Shown here: piece by piece, positions 32,619 to 45,900 of the stretch
Layout: the number at the start of each line of letters is the position of its first letter
Numbering within the stretch: position 1 is the first letter of the stretch
Notes under the pieces: model-generated
Database searches by the model: none
What the model was told of the DNA's origin: nothing
The model's input: the letters and a program-made list of their open reading frames with translations, nothing else
Assembly: GCA_000611775.1 (NCBI GenBank)
Contig: KK106982.1
Coordinates: 3,872,858-3,936,857 of the forward strand
DNA: 64,000 nucleotides
Source: Umbilicaria muhlenbergii
Taxonomy: Eukaryota; Ascomycota; Lecanoromycetes; Umbilicariales; Umbilicariaceae
Reading direction: 5' to 3'
Position numbers and translations under genes: made by a program

Positions 32619-33254
32619 TCAGTCCTTCCCAGTATCCACCACAAAGTACCGCCCAATCTTCTTTGGCGCCTGTGCGAGCGCATCCCAATCCCCAACGCCC
32701 TCTGTGTCAACCGGACCGGTCTTTCGTCTTCTAATGCGCCGCGTTTTCCCTGGGACTGTCTCCTCCTTTGCAAAGGCGTCCCTCAGACTCTCCACGGTGA
32801 CCTCATTCTCTATTTCAGCTTGGGCGGTTTCGTCCCTTATGCTCTGCAACGGCCGAACGCCGCTGGTGTCCACGCTCTGTATGGCTCTCACGAAGTGGAG
32901 TTGCGACTCGAGAGTTTCGATCATCTTCGCTTCCTCTTCGTCCGATTTCGGAAGTGGAAGCGCAGACAGGCGGAGAAGGTGGTGGAGTTGCTTTTGCGTG
33001 ACGGTAGACTCTGGGAAGGATTGGCGATCTGTATCTAGTAGTGACTTGACAGACCATGAAGGCTTAGCAAGCATAGCTTCAACATCGTCTGATCCTGATG
33101 TACTCGAGGCAATGCTGCGCGTCAAAAACAAAGTTCTTGGTGGATTGACGTGACATGGCTGCACTGCCCTTGCCAGCGGGATTAGCAAGTATCGCGCCTT
33201 TAGATGTGCCATTGCCACTGCACTTTCGAACTGCGCACTGCGAGGACAGTTCAT
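32619..33254 (-). CDS. Mitochondrial Glu-tRNA(Gln) amidotransferase GatC/Gta3-like subunit
   Basis: Small subunit of the complex that converts Glu-tRNA(Gln) to Gln-tRNA(Gln) in mitochondria. It is 211 aa from the ATG at 33254, or 197 aa from the ATG at 33212 (MAHLKARYLL), which gives a cleaner mitochondrial presequence rich in Arg and hydrophobic residues. The core motifs are QKQLHHLLRLSALPLPKSDE, QLHFVRAIQSVDTSGVRPL and SIRDETAQ, which match the GatC fold and the fungal Gta3 domain. A basic segment TRRIRRRKTG and the C-terminal GRYFVVDTGKD follow. GatA and GatB partners are not in the window. It shares a 252-294 bp divergent promoter with SEC17. Intronless. Confidence 0.88.
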   Translation of the reverse strand: MNCPRSAQFESAVAMAHLKARYLLIPLARAVQPCHVNPPRTLFLTRSIASSTSGSDDVEAMLAKPSWSVKSLLDTDRQSFPESTVTQKQLHHLLRLSALPLPKSDEEEAKMIETLESQLHFVRAIQSVDTSGVRPLQSIRDETAQAEIENEVTVESLRDAFAKEETVPGKTRRIRRRKTGPVDTEGVGDWDALAQAPKKIGRYFVVDTGKD

Positions 33255-33506
33255 GAATCCATGCTGCTAAATTATCCCATGCCCATGAAACTGAGAGCTG
33301 AGAGCTCAGAGCTCTGGGCAAAAGGATGAAGCTTCCGCAAGCACGCTAGTGAGCGGGCTTGTTTGCAGCCCTATGGTAGGGACACTTGGTCGGGATAGCT
33401 AGCATGTGCATCCAAGCACATCTCACAACCAGCCGAACATTAAATTCTCAGCACTCAGTTTGAACCCTTGCATTAATGCTGAGTTGTGCGAACCTCCTTC
33501 TCTAGA
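33255..33506. promoter_or_regulatory. Divergent promoter, GatC-like / SEC17
   Basis: 252 bases between the outer start codons. No distinct element recognised. Confidence 0.45.
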
Positions 33507-34744
33507 ATGGCACAAGACCCTCGAGCTCTGCTACAGAAAGTTGGTCCCTCATCACCCCTCCAACTACATACTCCTCCAACGTCATGACCGACAAGAATTC
33601 ACAGCTGACAACGAACTTTGCAGGCAGACAAGGCGCTACAAGGCGCAAGCGGCGGCTTCAGTTTCTTCGGCGGCCGCACAGAAAAGTACGAAAATGCAGC
33701 AGATCTCTACACCCAAGCCGCGAACGCCTTCCGCATGCAAAAGCAAGGTAACACCTTTCCCACCTCCCCTCTCCTCCACCCCCCTCCTCACCCCACTAAC
33801 CGCCCTCTCTCCCCCCACTCAGGCAAAGAAGCCGGCCTAGCCTTCGAGCGCGCCGCCGCCATCCAAACCCAAAACCTCAACGAGCCCGACGACGCCGCAA
33901 ACACCCTCACCGAAGCCTTCAAATCCTACCGCAAATCCGACCCGGAAGACGCGGCCAGAGTCCTGCAACAGGCCATCAATCATTACACGCTCAAGGGGAA
34001 TTTCAGGCGCGCGGCGACGCATCAGCAGAATCTGGCTGAGGTGTATGAGACAGAAATAGGGGATCAGAAGAGGGCGGTCGAGGCGTATGAGACGGCGGCG
34101 GGGTGGTACGAGAGTGATAATGCGGAGGCGTGAGTTTATACCCTTTCTGTTTTTGGGAGCAACGCGGATGGTTGGGGGATGGGGATGGACGGTGGCTAAT
34201 TTGAGCGTTTGGTGTGAGGGCAGGCTTTCGAATAAGCTCTATCTTAAGGTCGCCGACCTCGCGGCGCTGGAGGGGGATTACTACAAGTCGATTGAGAACT
34301 ATGAGAAAGTGGCGCGGTCGTCCGTCAGTAACCAGCTGATGAAGTGGTCGGTGAAGGACTACTTCCTCAAGGCGGGCATGTGCCATTTAGCTTCCGGCGT
34401 ATGTCTCCTCCTTTTTTCCATCTCCCATTTCCTTCTCCTCCCTTCCCCCCAACCCACTTTCTTCCGCTCCCTAGTCCGTGAAGCTAATTCACACCCTCTA
34501 CCAGGACATGGTCGGCACCACCCGCGCCCTCGAAACCTACCGCGACCTCGACCCCGCCTTCGCCTCCACCCGCGAACACCAACTCCTTGTCGACCTGGCC
34601 GAAGCCGTCGAGCAGGGCGACCAGGAAGCCTTCGCGGACAAATTGTTCCAGTTCGATCAGTTGAGCAAGTTGGATAAGTGGAAGACGACGATTCTGTTGA
34701 GGGTGAAGAACGCGATTGAGGAGAAGGGGGAGGATTTCTCGTAG
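33507..34744 (+). CDS. SEC17: Alpha-SNAP vesicle-fusion protein
   Basis: Adaptor that recruits the ATPase NSF/Sec18 to SNARE complexes for disassembly after membrane fusion; 292 aa, the length of the yeast protein. Exons: 33507-33539, 33624-33747, 33823-34129, 34224-34398, 34505-34744; all phases close. The first exon encodes only MAQDPRALLQK. Motifs in order: the membrane-contact loop GGFSFFGGRTEKYE, the TPR-like helices AANAFRMQKQGKEAGLAFER, NHYTLKGNFRRAATHQQNLA, KVADLAALEGDYYKSIENYE, and the C-terminus FQFDQLSKLDKWKTTILLRV then EEKGEDFS. The conserved leucine region for Sec18 stimulation is present at the C-terminus. The first donor, GTTGGT, is weak. Within exons 3 and 5 the coding strand goes from C-rich to G-rich. 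Confidence 0.95.
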
Positions 34745-35249
34745 TGTTCGGGGAACGGGGAGGGGAGAAGATGGGGATAAGGATGAATTGGGATGGGGAC
34801 GGCAAGGGATGGGAAGGGCGTTCGGGGGTGTTTATTACGGCCGTTTGTAGCGGGGGCTTTTGTATGCATAGAAGTTGGTTGAAAACACGGCTGTTGTTCC
34901 GAAGACAGTCTGGAGGCTCTTGGAGATAATACCAGTAGAAGACTTATCCTATCGTCCTCGGAGTAATCCCCCAACTATACGCTACTTTACCGCTTGATGA
35001 TTGCTGGGACTTGGAGGCTTCTCCCCTCCGTCCCTGGTGGAATCGTTTAAACCGTTTTCACAATGCGAGAGATCTGATGCTCATTGGTATCATAGCCATT
35101 CCATCATCTATCGAAGTAGGTCTCTCGAGTCCGTATCAAGGCACCAATCCATGCACAGCCCATCATTCACAGCCAACAGGGCACAAGTACTCCCTAACGC
35201 CCCCCCTCTATCCACCCCTCCCTCCACCCCTTCCCTGCCGTCCCGCCCC
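34745..35249. other. Convergent intergenic region
   Basis: G-rich trailer of SEC17 (34745-34860) and C-rich plus strand from 35190, which is the G-rich trailer of the PRPP synthetase gene on the minus strand. No gene. Confidence 0.55.
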
Positions 35250-36436
35250 TCACGCCGTCGGCGCATGACTAAACAAAAAACTCACACTCTCCCCATTATG
35301 CGTCCTCCGACACGCCTCCGCCAGCGTCGGACTAACATCAATCGTCTCCAACTTGTCGCACATCTCCTTCTTCTCCGCATGCGGCACCGTATTCGTCACC
35401 ACCACCCTCTTGAGCCGACTCCCATTCAGCGTCTGGATCGCATTCCCGCTCAGAATGCCGTGCGTGACGATCGCCACCACTTCGCGCGCTCCGTGCTGCA
35501 TCACGGTGTCGGCGGCTTTGACGAGCGTGCCGCAGGTGTCGGCCATGTCGTCGACGAGGATGGCGATTTTGTCGAGCACGTCGCCGACGAGCACCATGCG
35601 CGATACTTCGTTGGGGCGGGCGCGCTCTTTGTGGATGAGGGCGAAGTTGAGGTCGAGCGCGTCGGCTATGGAGGTCGCTCTGTTCCGGCCCAAAGTAACG
35701 CCGTATCAGCGCCCAAGCCACTTCGCAATAATATCTCCCTTTCGAAAGACATCCTTGGAAGGTACAGTGGTAGGATCCTCACCTCTTCGCCCCCCCCGCA
35801 TCCGGACTCACAACCACACTATTCCGCACATCCAAATTTTCCCGTATCCACCTCAACGTGCAGGGCTCCGCATACAGATTATCGACCGGCACATTAAAGA
35901 ACCCCTGGATCTGACTCGCGTGCAAATCCATCGTAATCACATGATTACACCCCGCCGTCTGCAGCATATTCGCCATCAGTTTCGCCGTGATGGGCGCGCG
36001 CGACTTGTCTTTCTTGTCTTGCCGCGCGTAGGGGAAGTTCGGAATCACGGCTGTGATGCGTCGCGCGGAGGCGGTCTTGCAGGCGTTGATTATTATTAGC
36101 AGTTCCATCAGGCCGTCGTTGATGTCCCCCGGGGCGGTGGATTGGAGCACGAATACTGGGGTGGGGGGGTTAGTGCGAGAGGGGAAGGAGAGGGCGCGGA
36201 GAGGGGAGATGGGTACCGTCTTCGTCGCGGACGGACTCGCCGATTGTGACGGAGGTTTCTTGGTTCGAGTATTGGAGGACCATGATTTTGGTCAGTTCGA
36301 TGCCCAGCCTGGATGTGTCTTAGCTGCGGTTTGTGATGAACATAGGATTTTCAGATGAAACATACCGGTCAGCGACCAACTTGGCCAGCTGGGGATGGCT
36401 GTTGCCCGTAAGCAGCTTTATTGAGTTGGTCGCCAT
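35250..36436 (-). CDS. Ribose-phosphate pyrophosphokinase (PRPP synthetase)
   Basis: Makes phosphoribosyl pyrophosphate from ribose 5-phosphate and ATP for nucleotide, His and Trp synthesis; 321 aa, the standard length. Exons: 36436-36366, 36308-36217, 36155-35783, 35679-35250. Introns of 57-103 nt with good GT-AG sites split an Arg/Val/Arg codon each. The protein starts [20 protein letters not shown]. Motifs: [38 protein letters not shown], the catalytic loop region [19 protein letters not shown], metal-binding [26 protein letters not shown] and the PRPP loop [13 protein letters not shown]. No insertion is present, so it resembles yeast Prs2/3/4-type subunits rather than the long Prs1/Prs5 forms. 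Each of the two large exons starts C-rich and ends G-rich on the coding strand. Confidence 0.96.
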
Positions 36437-36938
36437 GGTTGGCGTTTGAAAGAAATATTCAAAGCTGCATGGTGATGATTGCTTTGATTTTTGATGTCGG
36501 AGATATTATGGCGGAACGTTCCGCGGTGGGCCACCGTGGCTCCCGCTAATCTGCAACCTAATTCATCCGGGATACATCTTCTACTCTCGAACTGTTGCAT
36601 TGGAAACTTTTCATCTAGATTGGAGCGACAAGCTATGTACATGCCGAAAGAAGAGAAGCTGGTAAAACTACCAGAAGCCGGACCAGTAACAGACAACCTG
36701 CACGTTGCCTGCACCGAATCCTGCTGGCCTTGTGGAGTACAAGCCCAGGCAAAGGTGCCTCAAAGACTATGCAAACGCAGATCATAGTAGATCGAGGCCA
36801 GAACCCCTCCACGCAAGCCAACAGTAAATACAACACCATCAACAACGCTCGCTAAATGACTGGTACATGTGGTGAATCCTAGCGCGCCGTGCAATGCTCG
36901 GTGGGAATGCTTCGTTATCGTGACGGATGGGGAGTGCC
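36437..36938. other. Intergenic, PRPP synthetase promoter
   Basis: Promoter of PRPP synthetase and 3' flank of the HECT ligase, both minus strand. No gene. Confidence 0.5.
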
Positions 36939-39900
36939 TTAAGCAAAACCAAAGTATTCGCTCCCGGCCGTCATCGCGGTGTAGACCTGCTGTCTGAGCG
37001 ACTCGTAGCTCTCGTACTCTGGCAGATCAAGTTCTGATGCGGTTTATTAGCTTCTGGAGGATTAAGTAACACGGAAGTTAAGGGGACTTACGATTGAAAC
37101 ATGTGTGCGAACTCGGCAAGCGGTCTTTGTTGCCATAGTCACGGTGGATGTTGAAGCGGCTAAAGCCATTCATGCCCTCGAGTTCCTTGAACCCGTTGAG
37201 CGGCACTTTGCTGGTACCTGTGACGAATTGAAGGAGCTTGGCGCGCTCTTCCTTGTCAAACGATCGAACGGCTCGCCAGAACCACTGGATCTGTGGCGAC
37301 GATGCTGAGTAGTTGTGGTACTCGGTGTTGTTCTTCCAGTCATCGACATCGATGTCAGGTAGACCAGAGATGAGCAACTCCAGCTCCTGTTCATTGAAGA
37401 TAGATATGAGTTCTGCGGGAACGATGTCGTGGAAACCTAGTTCAACGTCAGTATGGGCACAGGTCAACTATCGAGGGAATTGCATACCTTTGAGAAATTC
37501 CTCCAACTGAGCTTGGACAGATCCAGTTAACCGGTACTCAACCAAAAGCTGAACATACTCTTGCTTGTTCTCCTCCGTGACCGGAATGTTGCGACCGTTC
37601 TCGACCAGATCCACAATCTGAGTGTCACCAAATGCTTCGGTCTCATCACAGAAATTCTCCGTGATGATGTCGGTAATGTCATTTTCCAGCATCCAGAGAA
37701 GTGACTTGTAGTAGTCGAGATCCAGTGTCTCCATGTCCTTGATCGATACCGGCTTCCCTAAGATTCGCTTGTACACAGCTCTGCTGAAGTGGCAGTCTAG
37801 AGCTCGGCCTTCATAGAGAGCCTTCCCAATGACACGACCGATGAACTTGAAGAAGTAAAGGTGCTCGGGGTTGATCGTACTTAGCTTGTTGGGGTGGAAT
37901 GTCGTGCGGTCGGCGGCGACTGGAACGAACAGTGCATAGTCGGGGTTGAACATTTGGCGAGACAATACTTGGAACCACTCACGGGTCACTCCACCCGCAT
38001 CGACACCCTCTTCGCCATGGAATCGAATGCTCAGCTTGCCATACTTCATCTCGTCTGGGCTCTTGAAGTAAAGAGACTTGAAGGAGTCAAGGAAAACTTG
38101 GTCGCGCCGAACCGACAGCTGCAGTGGCTGTTGTGGATGTCTGGCTTCTGTTCCTCGGGAATGTAGTCGTCGTGTGAAATAGTTGCGCTTGTTGTCGAAT
38201 TCCAAGACCTTCGGGTTCTTGACGAGTAACGAGAAAGTTCCGCTCATCAGTTTGGGATTATGACGTACGAGGTCGTTCAAGATCTTCCGGTGGTCTTCGG
38301 TGAATCGGAAGAACAGGTTCTCCATTTGTGACTCGGGCGGAGGGCTCGTGACCGCAAAGTGCTTTGCAGCTTTGACCACTGAAGCATCCTTGAGCGTAGT
38401 GTTTTTGCAGACGACCATGAGTGCCTCAATGAGAGGGAGTAGAATCGTAGCAACGTTGAGCATGTTCTCTCGTTGGCGAATCGCACTCAAACATTCACTC
38501 AGCTTTGTCCAAAGGAGACCGAAAGTCGGATTCTCGTAGAGCGTTGTCAACAGATCCTCCTTGGCTAATGAGCTCTCGCCTTCCGTGGATGGCTCCTCCG
38601 AGGTAGGCTTGGTTTTGCCACCGTTCCGCCTCGGATCGAACAGATAATCAAGAGCGGTCAACACACGGAGGAGCTTGGCTTGATCGGAAGATGCGGGAGA
38701 GAATTTCGCAAGAGCCATGCCTTGGATATCCATGCCAGACTCAGCCCGTTGGATCTGCGGGACCAATTCGTCCAAATCACCCAGGATTGATTCGCCAAGT
38801 TCTTGAGCTTGTTTGATCAATTCCTTGCCGAAGATTTCCTTTGCTTGTGGGATGGCTGATAAGTTGTTAATGGTTGAGAGAGTGTCTCGGAACGTCTTCG
38901 CGCTACACTCGCGGGCGGCGAGGATATTGACAACCAGTCGAAGATTGTACTCAGGTACAACAGGCGGTATCAGCGCTCTTTGTTTCTTTGGACCCTCTTC
39001 GTCAGTGACTTTCTTCGACTCATCGGTCTTTACCTCTGAATCAGTTGGTCCATCTATGGCAGTGGTCGCCGTTACTATAGGTGGTGCATCCCTCTGTGCC
39101 TCCGGTATGACTGGGCTAACTTCAGTCATGGTCGTGTCTTCAGATTGAATGTTCTCCGCCGTATTCTGAGTGCTCTCACCAGCTGTGACAGCCGTGCCCT
39201 CCCTGACCTGATCGGTTGGAACATCTGTTGATTTGGCAGGGTCCTCTACCTTTTCCTTGTCTTTTCGGAGCAACATAGTGAGCGGATGCGTGACACTTTG
39301 AAGTAGACTGGACAGCTGCTCCATGCAACTCGAACTCTCCATTATTAGTTTACGATCCAGCAAACTGAGCAATGCGTTCAAAGCAAATTTGGCGGCTCTA
39401 GTCTCCTTGCCTTTTCCCTTCCGACTTGATTTACTCTTCAAGCCAGATGGAGTCTCATGTTCGGTGAGGAAGAACGAGGGGATATGAGGATTGTATTGTG
39501 TAAGTGAGACCAAGGCACTTAGGCATTGCTGGATGACCATCAATGGTGTCATTTCGGTATTGGTTGATTGCGGTGTAGGGCCTGTCAAAGTCCGCTTCAA
39601 GGGCTGTGGCGTCTTCTGGGTTGCTGGCTGCTTGGCCCGGAGGGAGAGGTGGGCGAAGCTGCGCTCAACAGCATTTACATCGGCACTACCGTCTTGAAGG
39701 ATTGATAAAAGAAGACTAACAACTTCTGCACGGTTCTGACGATTTTGAGAGACATCGAGAAGAATTCCGTTCAGAGATTGTCGAGAGCTTCCTTGCTGCG
39801 GCACGAACATCAATCTCAAAAGCGTCGCAACGCCTGCCTTATCAAGCATCTGCACAATCTGTCGTCGCTGGGGTTTTTTATTGTTTTGCTCTGAGGTCCG

Positions 39901-42900
39901 CTCATCTCGTTCGATACCTCGGGCGCGACTTAAGCGAGCACTATGGTCTCCAAAGAGATGCATATTTCGATCACTTCCAAGAGCACGAGCTTCGGCGACC
40001 ATGGCTTGTGGCAAATGCGCAAGTACCTCTTCATTTGTGTCCATCAATACAGACTGTCGCAAACCCGGTTCGAGCGAAGCGAAAAAGCTTGCTGGGTCCA
40101 TCTCCTCGGCGCGAGGAGCTGGAGGTCCACCATTTGCAGCGGCTCTTCGTCGGTTCTCATCACGTTCTCGCCGACGCCGGTCCTGCGCTTCCTGCTGGAG
40201 TAGCTCTTCTCGAATCTCTGGAGGTAATGCTTCCAAAAACTCGCGGCTAATGTCCGTAGGTTCTTCGCCAGCTGCAGCGGCTTGCGATCGTTGTTCAGCT
40301 AGTTGGTGCATCAATACCTCTTCCCGCAGTTCTTCTGGTAGAGCTTCTAGATATTCCAAGTCGATACCCATGCCAGTGATGTCAAGCTCATGACCACGAA
40401 TGGTAGTTCGCACTCGCTCCGCTGGCTCCGAAGGTCCTCCCTCGGCGGGCAGATGCGTAGGCACTTCGGTGGTCGTAGCGCTTTCCGTAGTCTGTTCAAT
40501 TCCTTCCATGGCCCCTTCATCTCTGATCTCCTCTTGACCCTCCGCGTTCACTTCTTCTGGAGGATGAGAAGTTGTGGCCTCGGCGGCTGCAGCAGCTTCA
40601 CGCTCCTCTTGCTCGCGCTTTGCTTTAGCTTCTTTCTCAGCCTTCTCCTGAGCGAGACGTTCTTCTTCCAACTTGCGTTCACGCTCCTCCCGGGCCTTCT
40701 TAGCGGCTTCTTTTTCTTTCCGGATTTTTTCGGCTTCTATCGCTGGTGGCACTAATACACGTAGCAGCGAGTTGATGATGCGCTGGGTTTTCTCGACGTA
40801 GTTGTTCCCAAAGAGAAGTCGCGCCTCCTCTTGCCATCGTGTCACTGTGGAAGTAGGCAGGAACGTTGCCGACTGCGTCGGGTCGTCTCGAGGTCTTGAC
40901 CCTTCTTGAGGGGCCCGTCTCAGACCAAGCATTGCCTGGAGTTCACGAGGAAGTAGGCCTCGAGGACCAGCTCCCGCGATATGGAAATGCAGTCCGCCAT
41001 TAGGACCACCCATGGTAGCAAAGCCAGGTCCTCCTTGCCCGATTGCTGAGATTATGTTATTAACAAAGGACACTGGGCTCTCCGCAGAGAAACGAGGCCG
41101 TCCGAGGTGGCCAGGATCCATGGCATGCACCCAGTCACTCATGCTAGCAGCTGCATCTGTCCCCGGCCGACCGGTTCTCGGGAAGCCCAAGACACCTGCC
41201 GCGCGATCGCCGCGTTGGAGAAGTGGATTTGTGCCATCGTCATTGCCACGCGGAGCGCCTGATGGTCGGTGTGAACGGTATGTGGGAACTTTGGAACATT
41301 TAGTTATTTCATTTTCAAGTAATGCAAGGGGTCTCACCAAGCATACCACGATCAGGTGGCCCACCTGGGAAGATTGTCCAGGGACTCGGCATCCCATGGA
41401 GACGGTGACGATGTCCCCGCGGCATTGGCATGCCTGGATCATCGTCCGGGTCCCAGCCCCATGGCGGTTGAGGTATGCCGGTGTCATCATCTAGTGCCGT
41501 CAGTACTTAAAGAACGATCGTAGTAGAAATGGTTAGGTACAGACCCTCATATTCAGGTTGATAGATAACATCGTCTTCTTCCATATCGTCTTCGTCGTCT
41601 TCGTCATCATCTGTTACAGGTTAACCAGGTCCAATAAAAGTGACAGTTGGAATTTCGTAGACTCACCATCGTCTTCACCATGCACAATATCGTCCATGTA
41701 CTCTTCACCAATATCCATTGCGATATTGCCTCCCTCCAAGTGAGCCTCAACACCAGCTGCAGCCTGGAACTCTCGCATAATATCCCTTACATCTCGCACA
41801 GCGCTTTCGGGATCTTGAGACTCGCCTAGCCCGTCCTCCATGCCCTCCTCACCCTCGTAGCCTTCTGCTTCCTCATCCTCATCCTGCCACTCCTCATCCT
41901 CGCCTTCGGCCAAACTATCGTTCTCGTTATCGCCGTTGATCTCATCAATAACCTCAACCTCTTCGCCATCATCCATGTCATCAAGATCCTCGTCATCATC
42001 TTCACTAGGATCCTCGTCATCATCCTCGTCCTCTTCACCGTCGATGACGACTTCTAGGTCCATGCCGACATCTCCAGGTAATCCTTCCACATGACCCACT
42101 CCTTCTAATTCCTCTTCTTCGTCACTTATGACCTCATCGCCATCACGCTCCATCTCTTCCTCGTAATCCATCTCTTCACCATACTCGTCATCATACATGT
42201 CCTCGTCTCCCTCAGATGACTCAGAGCTAGATTCGTCTTCTCGATTAGGCTCAAACATGCCTAGAGTAGAATTTCGGAATAGATCTGGAGTCTCCTCCCT
42301 CTCATCCTCCATATCCGATACTGAGGTAGCAGTGGAGATTTCGTCATCATCTGTCTGACCCGGCGTGGTAGAAATACTGGAAGATTCGCTGAGAATTATG
42401 GCGGTGTGCGTAAGTTGTTTGAGAGGCCTCAGAATGTACTTGACGGCACGCTTGGAACCGGGGAAGTTCAGATCGATGTCGGCAATCGAGCTTGTTAGGG
42501 CAGAAATGAAATTCTTCTCGAACATAAGTCTTGCGAGTTGTTTCTGAGACGCACTAGATGTGTCAGTGCCTGGTGGGTTGGGGCTCTGCACAAGCCTTCC
42601 AGATAGTAGACGGTGAAAAAGGTCAGCAATGCAAAGCATGCGCGAATACTTGACATCAAGTGGCTCGCTTGAAGCGCTGGCATCTTTGTAGGCTTTCAAA
42701 GCATGCTCGAGAACAAATTTGCGCACGAACAGAAGGTCAGGTTCATCATCTTCCTCAACCAGCTCACGCTTCTTGACATAGCCTTTCTCCCCAGTCTTAA
42801 GACACAGAGCCACAATAGCAGACATCGCCCAGTTGGAAGTACTTGACTTCTTACGGAAATAGATGGTTTCTTCGTGATTGAGGGTACCAACAGGGATGAC

Positions 42901-45900
42901 TGCATTTAGAAGGTAGTTCAGAACGCCAGATCGCGGCTTTGACGGAGTCATAGCTTTTGGGTCGGCTTTACGAGAGAAATTGATGAATTCTATCTTGGAG
43001 CGGTTGTAGAAAGACAGAAGCTCTGTCAAGCACTGTAAAAGGAAGCACCGATAGATATAAATAGGATGCTGATCGGCCTTGAATTCGGGCTTGTCCACCT
43101 TTTTGGGCTCCGCGTTCTCCGCAGGTGCTGGAGAACCTCCTGGTGTTGGCGTGCTACCGTTGGCCATCTCCACATCTGCGGAAGCAGATGGTGTAGGTTC
43201 TTCCATAGGCTCTTTTGCTGGCGGCGACGGATCCTTGTCCTCCACATCTTTGTAGGATAGAAGCTCGCACAGTAGGTAATGGATGACTCCATCGGGATTC
43301 TCGACAACAGGTGGTTTGGCCTCAGCAGCCTTTGGCTTGTCGATTAAAGCCTTATCGCTTTCTTCTGTTGTTGGCTTGACATCTCCGGTTACCTGCGCTT
43401 CCTTAACCCCTTCATTCATCGTCTCGTCAATAGTGCTGGTCAGTGGATGTACAGCGGAGGGTCCGGCGTCCTTATCCAGGGATTTAAGGACTAGTGTCTG
43501 CGGTGGTTGACTCGCGTCGAACTTCTGGAGCTTGAGCTTTTCGTTCGTCACCTCAATAAAGATCTCCGGCGACCGTAGCAGAAGGTGATAAAATTGTCGA
43601 ACATAGCCGGTAGTGTCCGTGAGACGAGTGGGTCTTGTCTCGAAGTTGGCTACAATCTCACTCCGCATGATCTGTCTGATTGTCTCATCGTCCTCAATGA
43701 CGTGCCGAAGGACCAACATGAACGAGCTTTGAAGCTTCTCATTTGTGATACCAGCTAGTTGCTTCACCATAACGAAAAGACGCTGCATGTTACGCCTGTC
43801 GCCGAATTTCGACGCTATCAAGCGGTTTCGTGTAAGTATTACCAGCACGCGGACCACAGATAGGGCCAGTGATTCGTCCTTCCGGATGCGTGGTAAGATT
43901 TCGTTAATAGCTTCAAATAGCTGCATCTTCTCGTCCATAGGGATAAGCGGAGCTTCCATTTCCGCAATAGAGGTGTCAATTCTTGGCTCATCGCTGCTTG
44001 GAGGCGTCCACTCGATTCGCTGTGGTTGTGCATCCTCGGCTAGCAACTTCTCGACGATGAGGAGGATTTGTCCAATCCATGGTGAAGATTCCTCCGCAGT
44101 CTGATCGGGAAAAACTTTGACAAAGCCAAGCAAAGCCGCGAAGTTGCTCTTCAGCTCGTCCAAGGTTGCTTCATAAAACTCGCGCTCCTGAAGAACCAAC
44201 GCGAGAAGATTAGCATATGCCGCGATCTTCTTGCCGGCCGACCGGAAATCCTCATCCATCTGGAAGGATATGAGCGATTGCACGAGTGTTTCGCCGATTT
44301 CTCTACGCATGGTTGCAACGTCTGTCGCCTTGGCAGCCGCGGTCGTAATCAGGTCTGCAAGCTCAAATGTCACATCACCGTGTACATTGAGAACATCAAG
44401 AGCGCGATCAATAAGATTGTTTCTGACTGCCAGGCGTTCCTCATCGAGATCATCTAACGTGACAACTTTCGGTAACTTCTCAGCCACAGCCTGAGTGACA
44501 CGCGTAGGGGAAGGTGTCGTATTAGTAGGCGTAGTAGCAGCGGCAATAGCAGCGGCTTCATCATTGCTGAGCATGTCGGCCTGGTTGAGCAGATTGTCGA
44601 TACTCATGCGCATTAGCCCGTCGCCGTCACCGCCGCTAGATTCTGGTGGCACTCCTGGAGCGGGCGGAGGTGGTGGCATTGACCTTGAATCTGCGTCCTC
44701 TGCGTCTGCTTCTTCGACCTCAATTTCGACTCGAGGATCTGCGTATGTGGCTGGTTGACCGTCGGAAGAAGGTGCTTGTACAACGGACGCTTGGTCGGCT
44801 GACCCGGCATGTTCTGCATCTGGTATCGTAGCTTCGGAGTCCTGGCGTTGAGGGCTTCGATGCGGAGATGGTGACTTCTCCCTCTCTTTGTCGTAAGATG
44901 GTATAGGATTCCTTGGTAGGCTAGGCCGATTCTTCAGGGCTCTGCAGTACTCCTCGGCGGCATTTTGACTATTGTGGCAGCGGTACAGGGCCTCACAAAC
45001 GAGATCCTTCTCATAGCCCTTTTCTATCAATGCGCTCACCTTATCACGATGGATCTGAAATATCTTCAAGGGCGGTGTGCCTCGGGCGGGGATCTTTTCC
45101 GAGCGCTTGAAAGCCCCTTGCTCATGCTCGCCATCCAAGACGGTTTTCAGGATCTCAATGAGACATTTGACGATAGAGCTTGATGCCTTATCCACAAAAT
45201 CGGAATCCCAAATCTTTCTGACTATCGGGAGTACTGCCATTCTTAATTCCACCAGGAATTGATAAGTAGAGAAGTAGTGAGGTTGTTCCCTGTCGCGGGA
45301 ATTCGACTCGAGGGCTACGGTTTGAGTAGCGTCCACAATGTACTTTGAGTTGGTAATCTGGGTGTAGAAGGTGAGAATGATCTTGATGCCTCCATATGCA
45401 GACGCCATGCGAGCTGCGTCATCACTACCATCGATCACATTTCCGTCCGAGCTTGATAACGAGGTCACCTCCTCGAAGAACTTTTCAAGGAGATTCTCAA
45501 TGCAGGCTAGACCGCCTTGGTTCTTGAAAGCTTGCAGGACTAATGTCAAGCATTGGGAATGTGGACGTTCGAGAGGGCCTATCATGTTGTTAGTCACATG
45601 ATACCGTGTCACTTTCCTCTAATTTCGCCATACCTTCGATCATTAGTTGCGAGACAGATGTCAGTATTACAATCCAATAAGCATACATATCCTTGGGGGA
45701 GGAGTCCAACTCCGGTGCTCCGAACTGTAGCTGTTCGAGAGTAGCTTCGGCCAGGGCATCTGCGACCATATAAGCATTCTGACGTGGGTAGCTTTCCGGT
45801 CTCCGCTTGGTAATTAGAGCCTTGCCGAGACCTTGGAAGAACGGTGTGATTGAAGTAGGAATTTGGCTTAGCAGATAGCGCAATGTGCGAACGTTTTTGA

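Noticed and set aside
39881-40393. Plus-strand Ser/Arg-rich frame of 170 codons
   Set aside because: Antisense to the HECT ligase coding exon; composition mirrors its Glu/Arg-rich region.
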